From an uncultured Collinsella sp. (GTDB lineage Bacteria; Actinomycetota; Coriobacteriia; Coriobacteriales; Coriobacteriaceae), in NCBI GenBank assembly GCA_905210085.1, contig CAJLVJ010000066.1, positions 1 to 8,284 of the forward strand: a DNA stretch of 8,284 nucleotides. Reading direction: 5' to 3'. The notes under the pieces were generated by a model, which was not told the DNA's origin, did no database searches, and saw nothing but the letters and a program-made list of their open reading frames with translations. Positions 1 to 7,812 of the stretch are shown piece after piece. The position numbers were made by a program, and so were the translations under genes. Every line of letters begins with the position of its first letter. The stretch's first letter is position 1.

Positions 1-299
1 TCAACCAACCAATAAGTTGAAAAATAATGATGACCTTCATCCGGAACCGTAAACGGAGGAAAGATAAAAATAAAAATAATTAGAAATGCTATAAGCAGCG
101 CCAAGAATACCCATTCACTTTTAAGACGATGGTATTCCTTAACATATGCAGCGCAAAGGCCAAGAATTAGAATCAACGAAATGATAATTGTAAGCAGTAC
201 AAGTAATCTCGGATTATTTAGATACCAATAGACTGAATAGAATGCGAAAAAAACGGCAAACAAAACAAATACAGGCTTACATCTTATGGAACTTGTCAT
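1..299 (-). CDS. DUF2142-type polytopic membrane protein, N-terminal part (runs off the left edge)
   Basis: The minus strand is open from the ATG at 297-299 to base 1, giving 99 codons with no stop. The start is supported by AAGGA (305-309) seven bases upstream and by a promoter further up. Two hydrophobic stretches are visible at about residues 9-25 and 31-50, and a third at about 62-80 ends in a segment reading PPFTVPDEGHHYF. A proline pair followed by PDE and histidines just after a membrane segment is typical of DUF2142 proteins, large multi-pass membrane proteins often found in polysaccharide or cell-wall glycan clusters and resembling GT-C glycosyltransferases; their biochemical role is not settled. 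The gene is strikingly AT-rich beside its GC-rich neighbours, which suggests horizontal acquisition. The family call rests on this short motif and the hydrophobicity, so it is probable rather than certain. A generic GT-C-like membrane protein is the alternative. Confidence 0.72.
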   Translation of the reverse strand, partial: MTSSIRCKPVFVLFAVFFAFYSVYWYLNNPRLLVLLTIIISLILILGLCAAYVKEYHRLKSEWVFLALLIAFLIIFIFIFPPFTVPDEGHHYFSTYWLV

Positions 300-352
300 A
301 GAAATCCTTAAAATCGAGAAGCTAGAAGAACACAACTAAAAACACTGTTGTC

Positions 353-381
353 ATTATACTAGCATGCAGTTTGGCATCCAA
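353..381 (-). promoter_or_regulatory. Sigma-70-type promoter for the DUF2142-type gene
   Basis: Read on the minus strand, a perfect TATAAT lies at 353-358 and TTGGAT lies at 376-381, separated by 17 bases. The -35 box is weak (first three bases match TTGACA), but the -10 box and spacing are ideal. Transcription would start near 345, leaving a leader of about 45 bases before the ATG at 299. The box ends only about 30 bases from the GC-rich transposase remnant, so the promoter seems to have survived the IS insertion or deletion. Confidence 0.55.
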
Positions 382-410
382 AAGAATGGCGGAATTCAAT
401 CTCATGGATC

Positions 411-872
411 GTGTCGCAGGTGTTCCGCGGGCGCGACGCCGCCACCGTGACGGCCATGTACCACGCGGCGTGCGACATGCTGGAGGGATGCTGCCCCAGG
501 GCGGCGGCGGTGCTGGAGGAGGCCGAGCCCGACGCGCTGGCCTACCTCGACTTCCCGCCGACCCACTGGAAACGCCTGCGCACCAACAACGTGCAGGAGA
601 GGACCAACCGGGAGATAAAGCGCAGGTCGCGCGTCGTGCAGGTGTTCCCCTCCACGGGCTCGCTGGTGCGGCTCGCGGGCGCGGTCATGTGCGAGCAGGA
701 CGAGATATGGCAGGAGTCCAGGTACTTCTCGGAGGTGAGGATGAACGAGCTCTACGATGACGGTCGCACTCGGGGAATCGACGGTCCCGTCGAGTGGGCG
801 CGGCTTGAGGCGGAGGCCAGGAAGATGCTCGAGTCCGGCCTCGAGCTTGCGGACAGGGTCGAGGCGGCATAG
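411..872 (+). pseudogene. IS256/mutator-family transposase, 3' remnant
   Basis: This is the C-terminal part of a DDE transposase. Counting from GTG at 411, residues 52-80 carry the IS256-family signature (HWKRLRTNN, then QERTNREIKRR and VVQVFPS), and E63 should be the catalytic glutamate. Intact members have about 400 residues, with two catalytic aspartates upstream. Only about 150 residues remain, so both aspartates and the N-terminal DNA-binding region are gone and the protein cannot transpose. The frame is open only back to a stop at 360-362, and the codons between 363 and about 408 do not look like transposase. The true break is therefore probably near 385-415. The remnant is GC-rich, unlike the membrane-protein gene to its left. 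It has no visible ribosome binding site and is probably not translated. Confidence 0.85.
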
Positions 873-1017
873 GATATCAACCGTATTCCAGATTCCAGGA
901 CCGCCGGGCCGACTCACTTCGGATCGGGCGCTACACCAACTTTCTCGACACTACCCGTGAAAACGCTCATTTAAGTCTGTCCCCAATCAACAGACGGCCC
1001 CATATCGGCCAAAAGGA
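873..1017. other. Gene-free junction between IS remnant and ftsH terminator
   Basis: These 145 bases carry no credible gene. They hold the probable IS end and, at 973-993, the short inverted pair GTCTG ... CAGAC around a TCCCC motif. That could be the scar of another repeat element or simply chance. The convergent ftsH terminator follows. Confidence 0.5.
931..955. repeat. Probable right terminal inverted repeat of the IS256-family element
   Basis: About 60 bases after the transposase stop is a segment reading CTACACCAACTTTCTCGACA followed by CTACC. It resembles the transposase-distal ends I know for IS256-family elements (tacac, a run of t, gacactacc). No matching left end is visible in the window, in line with a truncated element. 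The outer boundary is approximate. Confidence 0.45.
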
Positions 1018-1049
1018 AAAGCCTCCGCAGGTTTCCCCGCGGAGGCTTT
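1018..1049 (-). terminator. Intrinsic terminator of the tilS-hpt-ftsH unit
   Basis: AAAGCCTCCGC (1018-1028) pairs perfectly with GCGGAGGCTTT (1039-1049) across a 10-base loop, giving an 11-bp stem. On the minus strand it is followed by a T-rich stretch (TTTTCCTTTT). It begins 12 bases after the ftsH stop codon. Little T-tract exists in the plus direction, so it mainly serves ftsH. Confidence 0.88.
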
Positions 1050-1060
1050 CGCTACAAGAA

Positions 1061-3199
<2,139 letters not shown>

Positions 3200-3200
3200 C

Positions 3201-3749
3201 TTACGAATAAACCTCCGGTTTCAAAATGCCCAGATACGGAAGGTTGCGATAGCGCTCGGCATAGTCGAGGCCGTAGCCCACCACAAAGGCATCGGGGCAA
3301 TGGGTTCCAACATACTTGGGCGTGATGGCCGAGACGCGGTCCTCAACGTCCTTCCACAGGAAGGCGGCGACCTCCAGAGAAGCGGGCTTGCGGCTCTCGA
3401 GGTTCTTCATCAGATACTTGAGCGTCAGGCCCGAGTCCAGAATGTCCTCGACGATCAGCACGTCGCGACCGCGGATGTCGATATCCAGGTCCTTAATGAT
3501 ACGCACGATACCCGAGGACTTCACACCGTCGCCGTAGCTCGAAACAGCCATGAAATCGATGTTGGTCGGCAGCTCGATCTTACGCATCAGGTCGCCCATA
3601 AAGACCACGGCGCCGCGCAGGACCGCAATCAGCACCAGATCCTTACCCGCGTAGTCGCGAGTGATCTCCTCGCCCAGGCGAGAAACGATGCCGTCGATAT
3701 CCTCCTGCGTAAACAGAACCTTCTCGATATCCGGATGTTGAGAAGCCAT
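3201..3749 (-). CDS. hpt: Hypoxanthine-guanine phosphoribosyltransferase
   Basis: The 182-residue cytoplasmic enzyme joins hypoxanthine or guanine to PRPP, giving IMP or GMP in purine salvage. It shows the type I phosphoribosyltransferase fold: the LRG loop (44-46), the flexible loop with SSYGDG (70-75), the PRPP-binding motif VLIVEDILDSGLT (97-109) with its acidic pair E101-D102, and a C-terminal purine-binding segment VVGYGLDYAERYRNLPYLG (156-174). Length is normal for bacterial Hpt. The ATG is preceded by AAAGG with about 7 bases spacing. It lies 148 bases after tilS and one base before ftsH. Both tilS and ftsH are its usual partners in bacteria, which supports the call over other phosphoribosyltransferases such as Apt or Xpt. 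Confidence 0.96.
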   Translation of the reverse strand: MASQHPDIEKVLFTQEDIDGIVSRLGEEITRDYAGKDLVLIAVLRGAVVFMGDLMRKIELPTNIDFMAVSSYGDGVKSSGIVRIIKDLDIDIRGRDVLIVEDILDSGLTLKYLMKNLESRKPASLEVAAFLWKDVEDRVSAITPKYVGTHCPDAFVVGYGLDYAERYRNLPYLGILKPEVYS

Positions 3750-3806
3750 GACAACCCTTTCTTGTGCTTAATCGCCCACACACCGCCGTATGGACGCGAA
3801 CTACAC

Positions 3807-3836
3807 ATTCTAGCAGCGCACGGGGTATATTTTCCA
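3807..3836 (-). promoter_or_regulatory. Candidate internal promoter for hpt-ftsH
   Basis: On the minus strand TAGAAT (3807-3812, five of six matches to TATAAT) follows TGGAAA (3831-3836, four of six matches to TTGACA) with 18 bases between. It sits in the 148-base gap after tilS, with a leader of about 50 bases to the hpt ATG. It would allow hpt and ftsH to be expressed apart from tilS. Read-through from tilS is also possible, because no hairpin with a T-tract is seen in this gap. Confidence 0.42.
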
Positions 3837-3837
3837 G

Positions 3838-3858
3838 CCCGCGCACCATCAGCGCGGG
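3838..3858. repeat. GC-rich inverted repeat in the tilS-hpt gap
   Basis: CCCGCGC (3838-3844) and GCGCGGG (3852-3858) form a perfect 7-bp stem with a 7-base loop, directly next to the -35 box of the hpt promoter candidate. Without a T-tract on either side it is a poor intrinsic terminator. It may be a weak pause or attenuation hairpin after tilS, or a protein site over the promoter. Confidence 0.4.
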
Positions 3859-3897
3859 AATACCGTCAACGCCGCACAGAACAGCTGGTGCGAGGGG

Positions 3898-5436
3898 CTA
3901 ATCCGCGTCAACCACGCGAAGCAGATAAGCCACACGCGTCGCCGCCGTGCATTTAAAACGTTCGTCCGCGCGAACTCCGGCGACCCACACCACGGCACCT
4001 CCCGGCGCCGTCCTCACCACGGGCACGCCGGCGCGCTCGGAAACGGGAATGCGAGCCTCGCCTAGCAAGTCGGATACCTTCTTGCTTCGGCCACTCATTC
4101 CTAACGGGCACATCACGTCTCCCGGTGCGGGACCGTCCACCCACAGGCGCGCCAATCGCGCCTCTGCAGGGATCTCGCCACGTGAGCCCGCCAGGATCCG
4201 CTCACTATCGCTGTCGGCAAAACCCAGGGCAGCCGCGTCTACCAAAGCTGTCACTTCCCCGGCAGCCGCGAACTCACGGGCGCGGCGCACGATATCGCAT
4301 CCCGGCTCAACGGCCATCGGTTCTGTGACCAGCATACGTCCCCCGCCCAACGGCAAACGACCGGGTACGGTAACCCAGTCCGCGACCAGGCCCTCGCGAG
4401 CCGCCGGCGCCTTAAACGCCAGCATGCCAAACTCAATGCGTACGTCAATCCCCGCCGGAAGCGTGACCGAGCCGGCACCCTCGGCAACGCAGGAAAGGAC
4501 TCGCTCCACATGTCGCATCTCGGGGCGAGCATCCGGATCGATGCGTTTGATCGCCAGTCGCACGATGCGCCGCGCGATTACCACCTCGGCCGCAGCAAGG
4601 CGCCTGGCATCGAGCACCAGCGCGCCCGCTGCCTCTTTGCGCAAACAGCTTCGAAACGCCTGTGCCGAAAGCTGAGACAAAAACGCGTCCTCATCGCCTA
4701 AGATCTCGCAGGCGGCGCCAATCGTCTTGCAGACGCTCGCGTTGCGCTGCGCCACCACCGGCATCACTCGATGGCGCACGTAGTTTCGCAGATACGAGAT
4801 ATCCTCATTGCTCTCGTCTTCACGCCACGGCTGACCATGTACCTGTAGATAGCCCACGAGCTCGCCATGAGTTAGGTCGAGCAAGGGACGTACCACGATA
4901 TTCCTCCGGCGAGGAATGCTCGATAGGCCAGCGGGCCCCGAACCCTTAATCGCGTTCATCAAAAACGTTTCCGCGCGATCCGAAGACGTGTGCGCGGTGC
5001 AGATACGAGCCGCCGTTCGCGGTGCCCCCGTCTGGGCGCAGAGCTCGCGAACATACCTCCGCGCCGCGGCATAGCGCACTTCGCGGGCCGCGGCCTCAAT
5101 ATTGCCCGACTCCCCATCAAAATAAGCGTGCTCCACGCACAGCGGTAAACCATATTTCGCGCAGAGCTCACGCACAAAGGCCTCGTCGCCATCGGACGCC
5201 TTGCCGCGCAGATGATGGTTTACATGCAGCACATGCAGGCGCTCGCGAGCAATGGGGGCAACACCGCGCCCGTCTTGGATATCCAGCTTTGATGTGCACG
5301 CCATAAGAAGCAGTGCCGTCGAGTCCGCGCCGCCTGATACCATGAGCACGACAGGAGCAGCCTGCTGCCTCGTTCGGGTCTCATCGACTGCCCCGGGCAC
5401 GGCATGGTGTCCGTAATGCTGTGATACCGTAGGCAT
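3898..5436 (-). CDS. tilS: tRNA(Ile)-lysidine synthase
   Basis: The 512-residue enzyme uses ATP and lysine to convert the wobble cytidine of tRNA-Ile(CAU) to lysidine, switching it from AUG to AUA decoding; it is normally essential. The N-type ATP pyrophosphatase PP-loop SGGADS is at 34-39. The family motifs HVNHHLRG (71-78) with SDGDEAFV, AHTSSDRAETFL (148-159) and WREDESNEDISYLRNYVRHRVMP (204-226) follow. The C-terminal tRNA-binding domain runs from about residue 440 to the end. At 512 residues it is at the long end of the family, with extra sequence around 270-430. The ATG has a strong AGGAGG six bases upstream. It is first in the tilS-hpt-ftsH unit and divergent from the YycJ-type gene, with 48 bases between the start codons. 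Confidence 0.94.
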   Translation of the reverse strand: MPTVSQHYGHHAVPGAVDETRTRQQAAPVVLMVSGGADSTALLLMACTSKLDIQDGRGVAPIARERLHVLHVNHHLRGKASDGDEAFVRELCAKYGLPLCVEHAYFDGESGNIEAAAREVRYAAARRYVRELCAQTGAPRTAARICTAHTSSDRAETFLMNAIKGSGPAGLSSIPRRRNIVVRPLLDLTHGELVGYLQVHGQPWREDESNEDISYLRNYVRHRVMPVVAQRNASVCKTIGAACEILGDEDAFLSQLSAQAFRSCLRKEAAGALVLDARRLAAAEVVIARRIVRLAIKRIDPDARPEMRHVERVLSCVAEGAGSVTLPAGIDVRIEFGMLAFKAPAAREGLVADWVTVPGRLPLGGGRMLVTEPMAVEPGCDIVRRAREFAAAGEVTALVDAAALGFADSDSERILAGSRGEIPAEARLARLWVDGPAPGDVMCPLGMSGRSKKVSDLLGEARIPVSERAGVPVVRTAPGGAVVWVAGVRADERFKCTAATRVAYLLRVVDAD

Positions 5437-5464
5437 TTGCTTCCTCCTCTATTCGTCCGCACCC

Positions 5465-5470
5465 ATTGTA
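5465..5470 (-). promoter_or_regulatory. Candidate -10 box for tilS
   Basis: On the minus strand TACAAT lies 28 bases before the tilS ATG, which suits a short leader. The best -35 match, GAGACA, is only 15 bases further up and lies inside the start of the divergent gene, so the promoter is not ideal. No comparable promoter is obvious for the divergent plus-strand gene in the same 48 bases. Confidence 0.35.
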
Positions 5471-5484
5471 TCCTTTGGAATCTT

Positions 5485-6294
5485 ATGTCTCGTCTGCACC
5501 TTCATATCCTTGGCAGCGGCTCAAAAGGCAACTGCGCGCTCATCGAAGGCCCCCGGGGGCTCATCATGATTGACGACGGTCTTTCTCGCCGCGAGACATT
5601 AAAGCGCATGGCAGAACTGGGACTCTCGGCAGACAACGTCTCGGCTCTTCTCATTACTCATGAGCATAGCGATCACATCAAGGGTCTCGATGTCTGGTGC
5701 AAGCACTGGCACGGTCCCCTCTTTGCCAGCAGGGGCACACTTTCGAGCAAAGAAAATCTTTCGCATCTGCCTGTCGAGGAATTCGACCCCGGTGACACCC
5801 TATCCATTGCCGGCATCCACGTGCAAACCTACTCAACATCACACGATGTCATAAATCCAATCGGCTTTCGATTCGACGCCCTCGATGATTCCATCGGCTT
5901 TGCTACCGACACCGGAGAGCTATCGAGCCAAGCCATGAACACCCTCAAAGATTGTCGAGTCCTCGCGCTCGAAAGCAACCACGATGTGACCATGCTGCGC
6001 GAGGGAGAATATCCCCGCTTTCTTCAGGAGCGCATCCTGTCTGCAAGGGGACACCTCTCCAACGGCCAAGCCGCCGAAGCCGCGCGCGAACTTGTTACCG
6101 ATCGCACCGAACAGCTCATTGCCATGCATATCAGCCAAGACAACAATCGTCCGAGCCTTACCGTCAAAAGCTATGCCAAAGCTCTAGCCGCAACCCTGGA
6201 TGACGAACTCGGCAGCTCCGCCACCCTTCTTCAAGGGCCACGAAAGCTCTCGATACGCCCTGCGAGTCAGTATCAACCGGCAACCATTGTATAG
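5485..6294 (+). CDS. YycJ/WalJ-type metallo-beta-lactamase-fold hydrolase
   Basis: The 269-residue cytoplasmic protein has a complete metallo-beta-lactamase core: an N-terminal strand reading LGSGSKGNC (9-17), the metal motif THEHSDH (58-64), TDTGE with D142, and ESNHD (163-167) followed by GHLSN (189-193), with a late histidine at 215. ESNHD plus GHLSN is characteristic of the YycJ/WalJ branch, for which 5'-3' DNA exonuclease activity has been reported and which often sits beside the walRK two-component genes; those are absent here. The frame is open from 5437, but the ATG at 5485 aligns with the usual N-terminus, leaving a weak GGAA upstream. Starting earlier would read through the tilS ribosome binding site region. 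The divergent partner is tilS. The exact substrate in this organism is inferred. Confidence 0.88.
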   Translation: MSRLHLHILGSGSKGNCALIEGPRGLIMIDDGLSRRETLKRMAELGLSADNVSALLITHEHSDHIKGLDVWCKHWHGPLFASRGTLSSKENLSHLPVEEFDPGDTLSIAGIHVQTYSTSHDVINPIGFRFDALDDSIGFATDTGELSSQAMNTLKDCRVLALESNHDVTMLREGEYPRFLQERILSARGHLSNGQAAEAARELVTDRTEQLIAMHISQDNNRPSLTVKSYAKALAATLDDELGSSATLLQGPRKLSIRPASQYQPATIV

Positions 6295-6308
6295 ACCACT
6301 CTAGATAG

Positions 6309-6344
6309 CAAAAGGGGCCGGGAATCGCTTCCCAGCCCCTTTTG
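6309..6344. terminator. Bidirectional intrinsic terminator between the YycJ-type gene and hsp20
   Basis: CAAAAGGGGC...CGGGAA pairs with TTCCC...GCCCCTTTTG through a TCGC tetraloop and one bulged base, a stem of about 15 bp. The flanking A and T runs give U-tracts on both strands. It begins 15 bases after the YycJ-type stop and lies 32 bases after the hsp20 stop on the other strand, so it serves both convergent genes. Confidence 0.92.
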
Positions 6345-6375
6345 TATCTTTTAATAGCACAGAACACCAACGAAG

Positions 6376-6807
6376 TTAGTCGATGGAGATCTTCGTAACG
6401 TTCTTCTTCTCAACGATCTTGGGAACGGTAACGGTCAGGATGCCGTCAGCGTACTTAGCCGAGAGGCCCTCGCTCGAAGCGTCCTTTAGATACACGCCAC
6501 GCGTCGCGCTGTACGAGCTGAACTCCTTCTGCAGGAAGTTCTTGCCCTCGTTCTCCTCGTCTTCCTCGACATTCACGCTAATGGACAGACGGCCCTCGTT
6601 AAGCTCGACATCGATATCGTCCTTGGCGACGCCGGTCAGATAAGCCTTGACCTCATAGCCATCGCCCTTATCCTCAACGTCAACGGGGAACGCCTTAGAG
6701 GCAATCGAGTTGTTCGCTAGGTCGCTCATATCATCAAACAGATCGAACAGCGAGCTTGCAGAGGGACGAACGCCAAAAACCGAACGATAAGGAACCATGC
6801 TTGCCAT
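6376..6807 (-). CDS. Hsp20-family small heat-shock protein
   Basis: The 143-residue protein is an ATP-independent holdase chaperone that binds unfolding proteins as an oligomer in the cytoplasm. The alpha-crystallin domain covers about residues 39-133 and ends in the conserved AKYADGILTVTVPK (117-130), the family A-x-x-x-n-G-v-L motif. The last residues, ISID, provide the I-x-I anchor that docks in a neighbouring subunit. The loop EEDEENEG (81-88) is strongly acidic. YLTGV replaces the usual LPGV at 57-60. The frame is open further upstream to 6840, but AAAGGAG eight bases before the ATG at 6805-6807 decides this start. It is monocistronic, sharing a terminator with its convergent neighbour. 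Confidence 0.95.
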   Translation of the reverse strand: MASMVPYRSVFGVRPSASSLFDLFDDMSDLANNSIASKAFPVDVEDKGDGYEVKAYLTGVAKDDIDVELNEGRLSISVNVEEDEENEGKNFLQKEFSSYSATRGVYLKDASSEGLSAKYADGILTVTVPKIVEKKNVTKISID

Positions 6808-7055
6808 GTTTACCACTCCTTTATAGGACTGCCGAGTCATCTTCTAGGTGACTGGGACTTCTTTTGACGCTCTTATATATGCCCACCCAGTGCTCATATA
6901 TACATCGACTATAAAGTTTTTTGAGTCCAGTACTATAAGCATATCTAAGCGTGTATGACTCAGGTTTTAGTAAGGTTAAGGTTCTTTGAACCAGAGCTTA
7001 AATAACAAGTATGTTCGCAAGTATGTTCGCAGCTACAAATAGTAAGGGGCTTACA
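6808..7055. promoter_or_regulatory. AT-rich divergent intergenic region between hsp20 and the tail-anchored protein gene
   Basis: These 248 bases have no protein gene on either strand. They are much richer in A and T than the flanks. Several -10-like boxes are visible: TATAAG at 6872-6877 (minus), TATAAA at 6910-6915 and TATAAG at 6934-6939 (plus). None has a good -35 box at 16-18 bases, so the start points are unassigned. A palindrome GGTTC-TTT-GAACC lies at 6980-6992 and GTAAG-GGG-CTTAC at 7042-7054. No complete CIRCE (HrcA) or HAIR (HspR) operator is present, so the control of hsp20 remains open. Confidence 0.5.
7006..7029. repeat. Perfect 12-bp tandem repeat
   Basis: CAAGTATGTTCG occurs twice back to back (7006-7017 and 7018-7029), about 70 bases before the start of the unrecognised membrane protein. 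It could be a pair of half-sites for a regulator or a slippage duplication. Confidence 0.85.
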
Positions 7056-7088
7056 ATGAGCGCGTACACGTTGTTGGTAACGAGCTAA
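7056..7088 (+). CDS. Possible 10-residue leader peptide
   Basis: An ATG at 7056 preceded by AAGGGG (six bases away) opens a frame reading MSAYTLLVTS and stopping with TAA at 7086-7088. The stop overlaps the ribosome binding site of the next gene and lies 8 bases before its ATG, an arrangement that would allow translational coupling. The peptide has no run of a single amino acid that would suggest a classic attenuator. Part of the start overlaps a TACAAT that could instead be a -10 box, in which case the leader would not be transcribed. Confidence 0.3.
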   Translation: MSAYTLLVTS

Positions 7089-7096
7089 AGGGCATC

Positions 7097-7564
7097 ATGG
7101 ACGACCAAAACCAGAACAAAATGTTTATGCCGACGCAGGGGGAAGATACTTCCACGCAGCCGCCACGGTTCCATCGCCTCCACATCTCGCAAGAGCCCAT
7201 TAATGATCCGGAGCCCGAGTATGTGACGAGAAATCGATATCAAACACTCGAGGATGCCCAAACGGGACGTAAACATATGGGCGTCGCCTCGGGAGACCCT
7301 GTATATCTGAAAGACGCACCATTATCTAAAAACAGCGCAGTTAGTGATGAGCCGATGAAAGCATTCGCCACTCATCAACAAAGAGGTCCTCGACCAAAGC
7401 AAACCCTGACGCATTCGGCTCGCTATCTCGAAACGCCAAAACAGGGAAAATCAATCTTCGTATCATCAAGTAAACGACGCAAGCAGCATCGACTGACAAT
7501 CCTGCTTTTGATCATTGTAGCCATAGCACTTGCCCTTGTTATTCGATTTATCTTCTTTAAATAA
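7097..7564 (+). CDS. Unrecognised tail-anchored membrane protein
   Basis: I do not recognise this 155-residue protein. Residues 1-125 are hydrophilic, rich in Gln, Pro, Thr, Ser and His, without catalytic motifs, and probably largely disordered. A basic cluster SKRRKQHR (125-132) directly precedes a single membrane segment at about 133-154, and the chain ends in FIFFK. By the positive-inside rule the long N-terminal part faces the cytoplasm, leaving a C-terminal anchor. There is no signal peptide. The ATG has AAAGGG four bases upstream. Codon use and base composition are less GC-rich than ftsH or tilS. It lies alone between the hsp20 intergenic region and the convergent rRNA operon. A role as a membrane-tethered adaptor would fit the shape but is only a guess. 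Confidence 0.75.
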   Translation: MDDQNQNKMFMPTQGEDTSTQPPRFHRLHISQEPINDPEPEYVTRNRYQTLEDAQTGRKHMGVASGDPVYLKDAPLSKNSAVSDEPMKAFATHQQRGPRPKQTLTHSARYLETPKQGKSIFVSSSKRRKQHRLTILLLIIVAIALALVIRFIFFK

Positions 7565-7565
7565 G

Positions 7566-7609
7566 GGCTCAATACCAAAAACGATAAGATCGTCTGGTGT
7601 AATTGAGTC
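7566..7609 (+). repeat. Compound hairpin downstream of the tail-anchored protein gene
   Basis: Three nested paired segments are visible: GGCTCAAT with ATTGAGTC (7566-7573 / 7602-7609, one G-U pair), ACCA/TGGT (7574-7577 / 7595-7598) and ACGAT/ATCGT (7581-7585 / 7589-7593). This could fold the 3' end of the mRNA into a 17-bp interrupted stem. No T-tract follows, so it is not a standard intrinsic terminator. It may protect the 3' end or act with the rRNA terminator stem just beyond. Confidence 0.5.
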
Positions 7610-7628
7610 AGTTACGCCCCGTAAACGC

Positions 7629-7660
7629 AAAAAAGGGGGAGGCCGCGAGGCCTCCCCCTT
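7629..7660 (-). terminator. Intrinsic terminator of the rRNA operon
   Basis: GGGGGAGGCC (7635-7644) pairs perfectly with GGCCTCCCCC (7649-7658) around a GCGA tetraloop, extended by A-T pairs. On the minus strand it runs into six T residues, which is ideal for ending the 5S transcript about 35 bases after 5S. In the plus direction it may also stop transcripts of the membrane protein gene, although the T-tract there is short. Confidence 0.92.
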
Positions 7661-7693
7661 CTCAGTTCAAGCGTACGGCTCGGTGCCGTCCAC

Positions 7694-7812
7694 CGGTCAG
7701 CGGCGCCCTGGCCTCCCACGGGCTGACCCCGCAGTACTCTCGGCGCGATGGGGCTTAGCTTCCGGGTTCGGAACGGGACCGGGCGTGCCCCCCATGCTCT
7801 GGCCGCTGACCG
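7694..7812 (-). rRNA. rrf: 5S ribosomal RNA
   Basis: Read on the minus strand, this has the conserved 5S core: GGTCCCGTTCCGAACCCGGA, then AGCTAAGCCC, AGTACTGCGGGG and AGCCCGTGGGAG. The ends pair as helix I. The expected mature length is about 117 bases, so each end is uncertain by about three bases. It is the last gene of the rRNA operon, with the 23S gene 145 bases upstream and the terminator just downstream. Confidence 0.95.

Noticed and set aside
371..760. Alternative plus-strand frame and minus-strand frame over the transposase remnant
   Set aside because: Only the frame from 411 gives the IS256 signature; the others are Arg/Gly-rich shadows.
3947..4675. Open frame of 242 codons on the plus strand over tilS
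   Set aside because: Ser/Thr/Arg/Ala-rich shadow of tilS without domain or ribosome binding site.
5437..5484. Extended 16-residue N-terminus for the YycJ-type protein from TTG at 5437
   Set aside because: It would begin inside the complement of the tilS ribosome binding site, has no ribosome binding site of its own, and the family N-terminus aligns with the ATG at 5485.
6905..6965. HAIR (HspR) or CIRCE operator near hsp20
   Set aside because: Only half-sites are present: TTGAGT and ACTCAG are about 30 bases apart rather than 7, and no GAGTGCTAA pair exists.
7003..7030. LexA (SOS) box in the tandem repeat
   Set aside because: TATGTTCG matches the right half of the CGAAC-N4-GTTCG type box, but the left half does not match in either copy.
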